The notes beneath the pieces were generated by a model. The model did no database searches and was not told the origin of the DNA. It saw nothing but the letters and a program-made list of their open reading frames with translations. 32,515 bases of DNA from Sulfurimonas sp. SAG-AH-194-I05 (GTDB lineage: Bacteria > Campylobacterota > Campylobacteria > Campylobacterales > Sulfurimonadaceae): contig NZ_JAEMVA010000021.1 of NCBI RefSeq assembly GCF_029215955.1, forward strand, positions 1-32,515, given 5' to 3'. How positions within the stretch are numbered: position 1 is the first letter of the stretch; the number at the start of each line of letters is the position of its first letter. The translations under genes were made by a program, and so were the position numbers. Below, piece by piece: positions 25,372 to 32,515 of the stretch.

Positions 25372-27738
25372 ATGATTACAATTATAAAACGCAATGGAAG
25401 AACAGAACCACTCGACATAACTAAAATACAAAAGTATACATCTGCCGCTGTAAAAGGTTTGTACAACGTTTCACAAAGTGAACTAGAAGTAGATGCGCAG
25501 ATTCATTTTCGTGATGGCATAACAAGTCAAGAAATCCAACAGACACTTATTAAAACAGCCGTAGATAAAATAGACATCGATGCACCAAACTGGACTTTCG
25601 TAGCTTCACGTCTTTTTATGTTTAACCTTTACCATCAAGTGAACTCTTTTACTGGGTATTGCACTTTGGAAAAATACTTTATTCGTGGTGAAAAAGCTGG
25701 ACGTTTATTTTTAGGCTTAAAAGATATGTATGATTTAAAAGAGCTAGATAAGCACATTATTCCTGAGCGTGATATGCTGTTTAATTATCTTGGTGTTAAA
25801 ACACTTTACGATAGATACCTCATTAAAGATACAGATGGCAATCCTATAGAGCTTCCCCAACATATGTTTATGGCAATCGCTATGTTTCTTGCACAACGAG
25901 AAGTCAACAAACAAGAATGGGCAATTAAATTTTATAACATGATTTCACAGTTTCAAGTAATGTTAGCTACTCCAACATTATCAAATGCAAGAACAACACG
26001 ACATCAGTTATCATCTTGTTATATCGGTTCAACTCCTGATAACATTGAAGGAATTTTCGACTCTTATCAAGAGATGGCAATGCTTTCAAAGTTTGGCGGT
26101 GGTATCGGTTGGGATTGGACTGGAATTCGTTCTATGGGTTCATTCATTGACGGCCATAAAAATGCAGCAGGTGGAACTGTACCTTTTCTAAAAATAACAA
26201 ACGATATTGCAATTGCAGTTGACCAACTCGGAACACGTAAAGGTGCCATTGCCGTTTACATGGAACCTTGGCATATTGATATAAATGACTTTTTAGACTT
26301 AAAGAAAAACTCTGGTGAAGAGCGTAGACGTGCCCATGATTTATTTCCTGCCATGTGGTTAAATGATTTATTTATGCAAAGAGTTCAAGAAGATGGAATT
26401 TGGACTTTGTTTGATCCTTATGATGTTCGTGAACTCACTACACTTTATGGCGAAGAGTTTAACAAACGTTATACAGAATTAGAAGAAGATGAAAGTATTG
26501 TAAAAGAAAAAATCAAAGCAAAAAATCTTTGGAAAAAAATACTAACATCATACTTTGAAACAGGTTCTCCATTTCTTTGTTTTAAAGACAATGCAAACAG
26601 AGCAAATCCTAACAAGCATAAAGGTGTTATTAGAAGTTCAAACCTTTGTACTGAAATTTTTCAAAATACTAATCCTAACCATTATAAAATTAAATTCATT
26701 TTTGAAAGTGGTGACAGTATCTCTTACGAAGAAGAAGAGTTAGTAACAGTAGATAGTGGTATAACAAAACCAGCAAAAAAAGTAACTGCTCTTGATTCAC
26801 TAGGTGGACTTCCAATTTTTGTAGTAGAAAAAGAAAAAATAAACGGAGACACTGCTGTTTGTAACTTAGCTTCTATTAATCTCTCACGAATCAACACCAA
26901 AGAGCAAATAAACTCTATCGTTCCAACTGCTGTTCGATGTTTAGACAATGTTATAGACTTAAATTTTTACCCTGTTGAAAAAGTTAAACGTACAAATATG
27001 AAGTCCCGATCCATAGGTCTAGGTGTTATGGGCGAGGCACAAATGTTAGCAGAGCAAGGTATCACTTGGGGAACACAAGAGCACTTTGATAAAATAGACG
27101 AAATCATGGAATCAGTTTGTTACAACACAATTGCGGCATCATCAAATTTAGCAAAAGAAAAAGGAAGCTATCCTGACTATGAAGGCTCAGACTGGTCAAA
27201 AGGGATTATGCCACAAGATCACGCAAACGCGGAAGTTATAAACCTTGTTGACCGTGGTGGACTTTTTGCTTCTACGTATGAATGGGAAGAGCTTCGAGCA
27301 CGAGTAAAAAAACAAGGGATGAGAAATGGTTATTTGATGGCAGTTGCTCCAACTTCTTCTATCTCTATACTCACAGGAACGACACAAGCCATAGAGCCTG
27401 TGTTTAAACGAAAATGGTTTGAAGAAAATTTAAGTGGTTTAATTCCAGTTGTTGTTCCAAAACTATCACCCGATACATGGGCTTACTATACACCAGCCTA
27501 TGACTTAAACCAAACGCTTTTAATTAAAGCCGCAGCAATTCGTCAAAAATGGATAGACCAAGGGCAATCACTCAACATCTTTATAACACTCGATAAAGCA
27601 AGTGGAAAATACCTCAATGAAATCTATATGTTAGCATGGAAGTTAGGTTTGAAATCGACATATTACCTTCGTTCACAATCACCTGAAGTTGCTAACGATG
27701 TTGAAGATAGAAGTATGGAATGCGTAGGGTGTCAGTAA
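25372..27738 (+). CDS. nrdA: Ribonucleoside-diphosphate reductase, class Ia alpha subunit
   Basis: A 788-aa large subunit. An N-terminal ATP-cone (about 1-90, starting ITIIKRNGRTEPLDITKIQKY) gives allosteric control by ATP/dATP. The active-site cysteines lie in LSSCYIG, SNLCTEI and AVCNLASINL, and the C-terminal redox pair is CVGC in the last six residues. It reduces ribonucleotides to deoxyribonucleotides with NrdB, which is not in the window. The 215-bp gap upstream is AT-rich; I see no NrdR box. GGGGAT lies just before the ATG. It probably shares a transcript with the 119-aa gene that starts 1 bp after its stop. Confidence 0.96.
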   Translation: MITIIKRNGRTEPLDITKIQKYTSAAVKGLYNVSQSELEVDAQIHFRDGITSQEIQQTLIKTAVDKIDIDAPNWTFVASRLFMFNLYHQVNSFTGYCTLEKYFIRGEKAGRLFLGLKDMYDLKELDKHIIPERDMLFNYLGVKTLYDRYLIKDTDGNPIELPQHMFMAIAMFLAQREVNKQEWAIKFYNMISQFQVMLATPTLSNARTTRHQLSSCYIGSTPDNIEGIFDSYQEMAMLSKFGGGIGWDWTGIRSMGSFIDGHKNAAGGTVPFLKITNDIAIAVDQLGTRKGAIAVYMEPWHIDINDFLDLKKNSGEERRRAHDLFPAMWLNDLFMQRVQEDGIWTLFDPYDVRELTTLYGEEFNKRYTELEEDESIVKEKIKAKNLWKKILTSYFETGSPFLCFKDNANRANPNKHKGVIRSSNLCTEIFQNTNPNHYKIKFIFESGDSISYEEEELVTVDSGITKPAKKVTALDSLGGLPIFVVEKEKINGDTAVCNLASINLSRINTKEQINSIVPTAVRCLDNVIDLNFYPVEKVKRTNMKSRSIGLGVMGEAQMLAEQGITWGTQEHFDKIDEIMESVCYNTIAASSNLAKEKGSYPDYEGSDWSKGIMPQDHANAEVINLVDRGGLFASTYEWEELRARVKKQGMRNGYLMAVAPTSSISILTGTTQAIEPVFKRKWFEENLSGLIPVVVPKLSPDTWAYYTPAYDLNQTLLIKAAAIRQKWIDQGQSLNIFITLDKASGKYLNEIYMLAWKLGLKSTYYLRSQSPEVANDVEDRSMECVGCQ

Positions 27739-27739
27739 A

Positions 27740-28099
27740 TTGAAACCCTTAGATAATGTTGCAAAATTTTTAAAACGTTTTGATCATTTTAAAAATGGAG
27801 AGCTACGCTCTATAGATATTATAGATGCCACAACAATGCTAGTAACATTAGCAGGACAAGATGAAGCACGAGCTTTTGACTGGGTTAGTATGAAGTTAGA
27901 ATTTACAGATGTAAAAGATGCTCGCTTGTTAGAAAATGCAAAACTATCACTTTTAGATATGGAAAATGGGATAAGTATTATAAAAAATAGAAATACTCTT
28001 GCATTTACTATTGGAGAGTGCTATAATATTTCAAATCTCAAAAGTGCCACATGTTATATAGAAAGTACATATATAAAATATGAAGAAGATTTATTTTAA
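27740..28099 (+). CDS. 119-aa protein of unknown function downstream of nrdA
   Basis: A soluble 119-aa protein starting at a TTG two bases after the nrdA stop codon, with AGGGTG about 8 nt upstream inside nrdA. It is predicted mixed alpha/beta: KFLKRFDHFKNGELRSIDIIDATTMLVTLAGQDEARAFDWVSMKLEF looks like a small DUF of the kind that binds iron or nucleotides in other proteins, but I recognise no family or catalytic motif. It is 9 bp before the response regulator gene, so it belongs to the same transcript as nrdA and the signalling trio. Confidence 0.7.
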   Translation: MKPLDNVAKFLKRFDHFKNGELRSIDIIDATTMLVTLAGQDEARAFDWVSMKLEFTDVKDARLLENAKLSLLDMENGISIIKNRNTLAFTIGECYNISNLKSATCYIESTYIKYEEDLF

Positions 28100-28108
28100 G
28101 GGAAATAT

Positions 28109-28462
28109 ATGAAATACCTCGTAACGGATGATTCAAAATTAGCAAGACTAAGTATTGTAAAGTCATTAAAAGCACATGTAGGTGATGCTGAAATTTTTCA
28201 AGCAGAAAACGGTGAAGTTGCAGTTGCACTCGTTAAAGAACATAAACCTGATGTTGTATTTTTAGATTTAACAATGCCCGTACTCGATGGGTATGGAGCA
28301 TTACCTCTTATAAAAGAATGTAATCAAAAAATTAAAGTAATTGTAGTATCTGCAGATATTCAAGAACAAGCGAAAACAAAAGTAATGGCACTTGGTGCTG
28401 AAATGCATATTCAAAAACCAATTAATGCTGATAAGATGCAAGAAATACTCGAGCTTATATAA
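28109..28462 (+). CDS. Stand-alone CheY-like response regulator
   Basis: A 117-aa receiver domain without output domain. The acidic pocket is D7/D8, the phosphoacceptor D53 in VFLDLTMP, the switch serine S81 in VVSAD, and the lysine K103 in QKPI. It would be phosphorylated by the kinase two genes downstream and dephosphorylated by the CheC-like protein encoded next; the start/stop overlap TAATG couples it to that gene. AGGGAAA ribosome site upstream. Confidence 0.93.
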   Translation: MKYLVTDDSKLARLSIVKSLKAHVGDAEIFQAENGEVAVALVKEHKPDVVFLDLTMPVLDGYGALPLIKECNQKIKVIVVSADIQEQAKTKVMALGAEMHIQKPINADKMQEILELI

Positions 28463-29061
28463 TGAGTAATATCACTTTAACAGAAGATGAAAAAGATGTA
28501 CTTCAAGAACTTATGAATGTGGCATATGGCAATGCAACAGCGATAGTTGCAGATATGCTTGATGCATTTGCATCACTTAGTATTCCAAATATTAAAATTA
28601 TGCAAACAGCAGAACTCTTAAACGAATTACATGATTTAAAAGGTGATAGTTATTTCTTTTCTACACAAGCCTTTGCTGGAGAGTTTAGTGGGGAAAGTGC
28701 TTTTTTTATTGATAATGAAAGTGCACAAAATCTTGCTTTACATTTAGAATTAGAAACAGATGAAGATTTACAAGATGCTATCCTTGAACTTACAAATGTA
28801 CTAACATCTTCACTAACAACAAGACTAGCAAAAGAAATGAATACTGAAGTAAAATTTTCACTTCCAAGTATTAGTAAAATTCCATTAAACGAAATGGATC
28901 AAAATGATTCATTTAAAGAATACTCGCAAGTTATTGTTATAGATACACAACTCAATTTTGAAGACCAAAAGATTAATGGTGAAATATTTATACTCACAAA
29001 GGATGGATCAATAGAGTGGCTGAAAAATCAACTCAACAATATCTTAGAAGCAATGATGTAA
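28462..29061 (+). CDS. CheC/CheX-family phosphatase
   Basis: A 199-aa protein with two copies of the ExxN active motif of the CheC/CheX/FliY family: E16-N19 in QELMNVAYGNA and E109-N112 in LELTNVLTSSL. This family removes the phosphoryl group from CheY-type receivers. Having both motifs makes it CheC-like. It lies between its likely substrate (the receiver, one-base overlap) and the kinase (46-bp overlap), forming a compact phosphorelay unit. Whether it affects chemotaxis or another output is unknown. Confidence 0.85.
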   Translation: MSNITLTEDEKDVLQELMNVAYGNATAIVADMLDAFASLSIPNIKIMQTAELLNELHDLKGDSYFFSTQAFAGEFSGESAFFIDNESAQNLALHLELETDEDLQDAILELTNVLTSSLTTRLAKEMNTEVKFSLPSISKIPLNEMDQNDSFKEYSQVIVIDTQLNFEDQKINGEIFILTKDGSIEWLKNQLNNILEAMM

Positions 29062-30560
29062 ATGAAAAGCTCATAGCAAGTATTGATAATGGAATTATCA
29101 TACTTGATGAAGAGCTTAGTATTTTTTATTACAATAAATGGTTAGAAATTCATACACAATTAAAAGAAGTAGATGTTCTCAATCATAAGATTGACGAAGT
29201 ATTTACAAATATAAATGGAAAAACCCTTAAAAGAAAAATAAAAACAGCACTAAGAATGGAAACTCCGACTTTTTATACTGCTACAATTACAAAATATTTA
29301 CTCCCAATTAAAATCAACCAACTTAAAATATCTGGTTTTAAGCACATGCGACAAGATGTCAGTGTTATACCATTTGACAAAGAAAAAAGGCTTGTAGCTC
29401 TCATAATAACAGACCAAACAAATGTAACAAACACAAACAACCTTTTACAATCAAATATTAAAAAAGTGCAAGACTTAAATAACGAACTCATAAAAGAAAG
29501 AGAAACAATTGATGAACGCGTTATTCTTCTTAAAATTGATACAAATAACCTTATAACACAAACATCAAGAGCCTATACTGATCTTTTAGGTTTTGATAAA
29601 GAAAGTATTATAAATAATGACTATTTTTATTTAGAGCGATTACAAATGCCAGTAGCTTTAAAAGAAGAAATACAAAAACACCAAAGAGAGAAAAAGGTAT
29701 TAAAATTTGAAAAAGTAAGCCTAACATCCGAAGGTAAAGAAATTTGCTTACTCAGTACTCTCGTGCCCCAATATAATCAAAGTGCGCAGCATATAGGTTT
29801 TATTATATTTAGTGAAAACATAACAAATGCTAAACTTCTTCAAGAACACCAAGAAAAGCTTTTACGTAATTCTAGAGCATCTGCCATGGGCGAAATGATA
29901 AGTATGATAGCACATCAATGGAGACAGCCACTTTCAGTTATAAATACGATTATTGCAACTCTAAAAATAAAAAAAGAGTTAGATATTTTAGAAGATCATT
30001 TAATAACAAGCTCTTACAATAGAATAGAGGAAACTGTATCTTTCCTTTCTGAAACTATTGATGATTTTAGAAATTTCTTCAAGGAAAACAAGGAACTTAA
30101 AAGAGTGCCTATGCATATAATATTTGAAAAATCAAATAATCTGCTTAGAAGTGAAATGGAAATATATTCTATACTTTATGAAGAAGATATAGATGAAAAA
30201 TTACTCATAACAACATTACAAAATGAGTTAGTTCAAACAATTATAAATATTTTGAAAAACTCAGTAGATGCTTTTAAAGAAAATCCACATGATGCACAAA
30301 AATTAACAGTTAAATCTTATGAAAGTCAAACCTGTATTACTATAGAAATAGAAGATAATGCTGGTGGAATACCAAAAGATATATTACAAAAGGTATTTGA
30401 ACCATACTTTTCAACGAAGTCCAAAAATGGTACAGGTCTTGGACTCTATGTTTGTAAAACAATAATAGAAGAGCACCTAAAGGGGCAACTCACCATGAGA
30501 AGCCGAGATAACAAAACAAAAACAATTATAGAATTACCAAAAAATGTAGTGGTTTCCTAA
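29016..30560 (+). CDS. PAS-containing sensor histidine kinase
   Basis: A 514-aa cytoplasmic kinase without membrane segments. Residues about 16-135 and 165-275 resemble two PAS domains, joined by a coiled coil (140-170). The dimerisation helix carries the phosphoacceptor H300 in MIAHQWRQPL, a form common in Campylobacterota kinases, and the ATPase domain has N415 in IINILKNSVDAF, D448 in EDNAGG and GTGLGL (472-477). The only in-frame start is a GTG inside the CheC-like gene (46-bp overlap), so translation is coupled. Its cognate receiver is most likely the CheY-like protein upstream. Confidence 0.88.
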   Translation: MAEKSTQQYLRSNDVNEKLIASIDNGIIILDEELSIFYYNKWLEIHTQLKEVDVLNHKIDEVFTNINGKTLKRKIKTALRMETPTFYTATITKYLLPIKINQLKISGFKHMRQDVSVIPFDKEKRLVALIITDQTNVTNTNNLLQSNIKKVQDLNNELIKERETIDERVILLKIDTNNLITQTSRAYTDLLGFDKESIINNDYFYLERLQMPVALKEEIQKHQREKKVLKFEKVSLTSEGKEICLLSTLVPQYNQSAQHIGFIIFSENITNAKLLQEHQEKLLRNSRASAMGEMISMIAHQWRQPLSVINTIIATLKIKKELDILEDHLITSSYNRIEETVSFLSETIDDFRNFFKENKELKRVPMHIIFEKSNNLLRSEMEIYSILYEEDIDEKLLITTLQNELVQTIINILKNSVDAFKENPHDAQKLTVKSYESQTCITIEIEDNAGGIPKDILQKVFEPYFSTKSKNGTGLGLYVCKTIIEEHLKGQLTMRSRDNKTKTIIELPKNVVVS

Positions 30561-30561
30561 G

Positions 30562-30876
30562 TTAAGCTTGAATATACGAACAGCAATAATCTGTTACTGT
30601 TTTAATTTTTAAATCAAAAGATGCATTTGCTTCTACATTAAAAGTCTCCGGTGTACGAAGTGTTTTCCACTCTTCACCTGGAAGTTTAATTTCTAGCGTA
30701 CCACTTAACATTTCCATAATTTCAGCTTCATTCGTACTAAAAGTATACTCACCTGGAAGCATAATTCCTAAAGATTGACTTGTACCATCTGCTAAATGAA
30801 TTGTACGGCTTGTTACCTTCCCATCATAATAAATATTTGCTGCCTTAACTATACTAACGTTATCAAGTGTTGTCAT
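30562..30876 (-). CDS. ppnP: Pyrimidine/purine nucleoside phosphorylase PpnP
   Basis: A 104-aa single-domain cupin of the YaiE (DUF1255) family. Family blocks are NVSIVKAANIYYDGKVTSRT, LGIMLPGEYTFSTNEAEIMEMLSGTLEIKLPGE and DYCCSYIQ at the C-terminus. E. coli PpnP phosphorolyses many nucleosides. A strong AAAGGAAA ribosome site precedes the ATG. It is downstream of ruvC on the same strand (38-bp gap) and its stop lies 1 bp from the convergent kinase stop. Confidence 0.93.
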   Translation of the reverse strand: MTTLDNVSIVKAANIYYDGKVTSRTIHLADGTSQSLGIMLPGEYTFSTNEAEIMEMLSGTLEIKLPGEEWKTLRTPETFNVEANASFDLKIKTVTDYCCSYIQA

Positions 30877-30914
30877 TATAATTTCCTTTTTTTGAAAGTA
30901 TATCTAAAAAAATT

Positions 30915-31394
30915 TTACTTCTTTTGTAACCTAACTCTTTGAGAATGTGTTATTGCTACAGCCATTGCATCTGAAATATCAAGCGGTTTAATCTCTTTTT
31001 TAATATTTAAAAGTCTTTTCACCATAAAGTTAACTTGTTCTTTTGATGCTTTACCTTTTCCTGTGAGTGCTTTTTTAACTTGTAATGCTGTATATTCACT
31101 AAACTGACCAAACTCTTGTAATAGCTTTAACATAATTGCTCCACGAAATTGTGCGAGTTTTATCGTAGTTTTAGGATTGTGCGCATAAAAAATATCTTCC
31201 ATTGCTACTTCATTTATAGTATGATTTTCAAAGATTGTACTTAAACCCTCAACCATTTGAGGTATTTGAAATTGTAATTCTTCTGCTTTCATTTTAATAA
31301 GCCCAGCTTCAACTAGAGCTATTTTTCCTTTATCTAAAGATATAATTGCATACCCCATATTTCTTGTTCCTGGATCAATTCCTAATATATTCAT
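30915..31394 (-). CDS. ruvC: Holliday junction endonuclease RuvC
   Basis: A 159-aa RNase H-fold resolvase with the complete acidic quartet: D7 in [14 protein letters not shown]66 in VAMEDIF, and D139 and D142 in [10 protein letters not shown]. It cuts four-way junctions after RuvAB migration. In C. jejuni ruvC is, as I recall, the gene next to the dnaA end of the chromosome. A TATAAT on the minus strand (31424-31429) lies upstream and AGAGA precedes the ATG. Confidence 0.96.
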   Translation of the reverse strand: MNILGIDPGTRNMGYAIISLDKGKIALVEAGLIKMKAEELQFQIPQMVEGLSTIFENHTINEVAMEDIFYAHNPKTTIKLAQFRGAIMLKLLQEFGQFSEYTALQVKKALTGKGKASKEQVNFMVKRLLNIKKEIKPLDISDAMAVAITHSQRVRLQKK

Positions 31395-31460
31395 ATATTT
31401 CTCTAAGCATTAATTTTAAATATATTATATACAAATAATATGTTTATAGGTTTTTTTTGT

Positions 31461-31466
31461 TATAAT
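31461..31466 (+). promoter_or_regulatory. -10 element very close to the LpxR-type gene start
   Basis: TATAAT ends 7 nt before the ATG at 31474, preceded by a T-rich run. Transcription would begin at about the start codon and no Shine-Dalgarno-like sequence is present. Confidence 0.5.
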
Positions 31467-31473
31467 TTTTCTC

Positions 31474-32463
31474 ATGAAATACTTACTAACACTACTTATC
31501 ACACTTATGGTGTCTGTGCAGCTTCAAGCTGCAAACAAAGAATGGATCTTTGAAAGATTAAATATATATGCAGAAAACGATGTTTTTTATGCTACTGATA
31601 AAAGTTATTCAGCAGGACAAAGTTTTGATTTACTTTATGAAATACCAAATGAAGACTATGCACTTTATAGTTTACTTGGTAATAATGATGTAGCAACAAA
31701 TTCTTACATTACTTTTGCTCTTGCTAACCAGATTTTTACACCTACTGATGTAGCAACAACTAGCTTAATACTTGACGATCGTCCCTATGCAGGGTGGACA
31801 TATTTTGAAACAGGAATTCATAAAGCATCAAAAGATGAATTACGTTCATTAACACTCAAAATAGGTACAGTTGGTCCAGCATCACAAAGTGAATCGATTC
31901 AAAGAACCTACCATAAAATTATGAATTTTGATAAAATCAATGGTTGGGATAATCAGATAAATAATGAATTAGGTATCAATTTAAAATACACACAAAAATG
32001 GAGATACAAGAGTAAAACAACTTCTGATTTAGAAAGTGCAGTTATACCCTTTGTTTCTGCAGAAGTTGGAAATATCGCTATTAATGCAACTGCTGGTATT
32101 AAGGCACGACTTGGTTGGAATATAGAAGAAGATTTTGGTGTTTCATCAATGAACATAGGAGCAGATCCAGGAATACTAGCATATGGACAAAAAGAATATT
32201 CAAAAAAACGTCCTTGGGGATTTAGTTTCAATCTTATGGGTGCTGGCTCCGCAGTAGCACATGATATATTTTTAGATGGAAATAATTTTTCAGATAGCCA
32301 TTCTGTTGAAAAAGAAAATTTTGTAGCGTATTATGGATTTGGTTTTAGTGTACGATACCAAAAATTTCTTTTAGATTTTTCACAAATTCACAATTCAAAA
32401 CAATTTAAACTTGAAAAAGAATCGCACACAATAACAAGTCTCGTGGCATCTTACCGATATTAA
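31474..32463 (+). CDS. LpxR-family outer-membrane lipid A deacylase (DUF2219)
   Basis: A 329-aa protein with a signal peptide (MKYLLTLLITLMVSVQLQA) and an alternating beta-strand pattern of an outer-membrane barrel. The active-site region of Salmonella LpxR is matched: END (N35, D36) in YAENDVFYATDKSYSAG, DDRPYAGW (101-108), and the catalytic-type H147 in IGTVGPASQSESIQRTYH. LpxR removes the 3'-acyloxyacyl chain of lipid A. Starting from that precedent it probably remodels lipid A, but substrate is inferred. It sits beside the predicted dnaA end. Confidence 0.83.
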   Translation: MKYLLTLLITLMVSVQLQAANKEWIFERLNIYAENDVFYATDKSYSAGQSFDLLYEIPNEDYALYSLLGNNDVATNSYITFALANQIFTPTDVATTSLILDDRPYAGWTYFETGIHKASKDELRSLTLKIGTVGPASQSESIQRTYHKIMNFDKINGWDNQINNELGINLKYTQKWRYKSKTTSDLESAVIPFVSAEVGNIAINATAGIKARLGWNIEEDFGVSSMNIGADPGILAYGQKEYSKKRPWGFSFNLMGAGSAVAHDIFLDGNNFSDSHSVEKENFVAYYGFGFSVRYQKFLLDFSQIHNSKQFKLEKESHTITSLVASYRY

Positions 32464-32469
32464 TATATC

Positions 32470-32501
32470 TTATTCACATAAAAGATTTTTAGTTATTCAC
32501 A
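32470..32501 (+). other. Two direct DnaA boxes at the right edge (probable oriC side)
   Basis: Exact TTATTCACA at 32470-32478 and 32493-32501, same orientation, 23 bp apart (about two helical turns). A TATAAT at about 32503-32508 follows. With ruvC nearby, this is probably the beginning of the oriC/dnaA region beyond the window. Confidence 0.6.
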
Positions 32502-32515
32502 TATAATTAATCATC

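Noticed and set aside
25985..27387. Several open frames within nrdA on both strands
   Set aside because: They are shadows of a full-length, motif-complete nrdA; none has a ribosome site or recognisable protein character.
1..32515. CRISPR arrays, insertion sequences, toxin-antitoxin pairs, tRNA or rRNA genes
   Set aside because: None seen; there are no regularly spaced repeats, transposase frames or cloverleaf-like intergenic segments.

Overview
The window looks like origin-proximal chromosome of a free-living, AT-rich member of the Campylobacterota, most like Sulfurimonas and its relatives. This rests on protein character (RNase J with a long basic N-terminal arm, AHQWRQPL-type histidine kinase, octaheme cytochrome, heme-less cytochrome-like small protein) and on gene pairs I recall from Campylobacter genomes (secG-frr-pyrE, ksgA-rnj, folE-fliI, pyrG-recJ, purB and nrdA beside an RluA-type synthase). 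In Campylobacter jejuni ruvC lies next to the dnaA end of the chromosome. Here ruvC is near the right edge, and the last 46 bases carry two TTATTCACA DnaA boxes, so dnaA/oriC probably lies just to the right.

Layout. Positions 1-829 hold a cut-off zinc-type solute-binding protein gene (-), divergent from secG-frr-pyrE (+). Then come a short flagellin and a Kef-type antiporter (both -), pyrG and recJ (+), a small secreted protein and a 710-aa propeller/solenoid protein (+). A minus-strand block runs ksgA, rnj, a GAF/HD-GYP protein, folE, fliI (right to left). It is followed by an octaheme cytochrome (+), an HDOD protein (-), hisF, a nucleosidase-like gene, rlmN, a 30-aa membrane microprotein and a 78-aa protein (+). 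After a 443-bp gene-free gap come an RluA-type synthase (-), purB, nrdA, a 119-aa unknown, and a CheY/CheC/histidine kinase trio (+). The window ends with ppnP and ruvC (-) and an LpxR-type outer-membrane protein (+).

The most interesting part is not a protein system but a chromosome-maintenance region at about 20.3-23.1 kb. Two perfect 16-bp parS palindromes (TGTTTCACGTGAAACA) sit at 20314-20329, between genes, and at 23035-23050, inside the RluA-type coding sequence. Between them, in the gap between two convergent genes (22366-22808, its box cluster running to 22823), lie eight DnaA-box-like sites, AT-rich tracts and a 24-bp inverted repeat with one mismatch. No promoter is needed there, so an origin-like, DnaA-binding or nucleoid-organising element about 10 kb from the expected oriC is the best reading.

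Most other genes are housekeeping: nucleotide synthesis (pyrE, pyrG, purB, nrdA, ppnP), translation and RNA (frr, rlmN, ksgA, rnj), repair (recJ, ruvC), secretion (secG), motility and signalling (flagellin, fliI, CheY/CheC/kinase, HD-GYP, HDOD). I saw no CRISPR array, insertion sequence, tRNA or rRNA.
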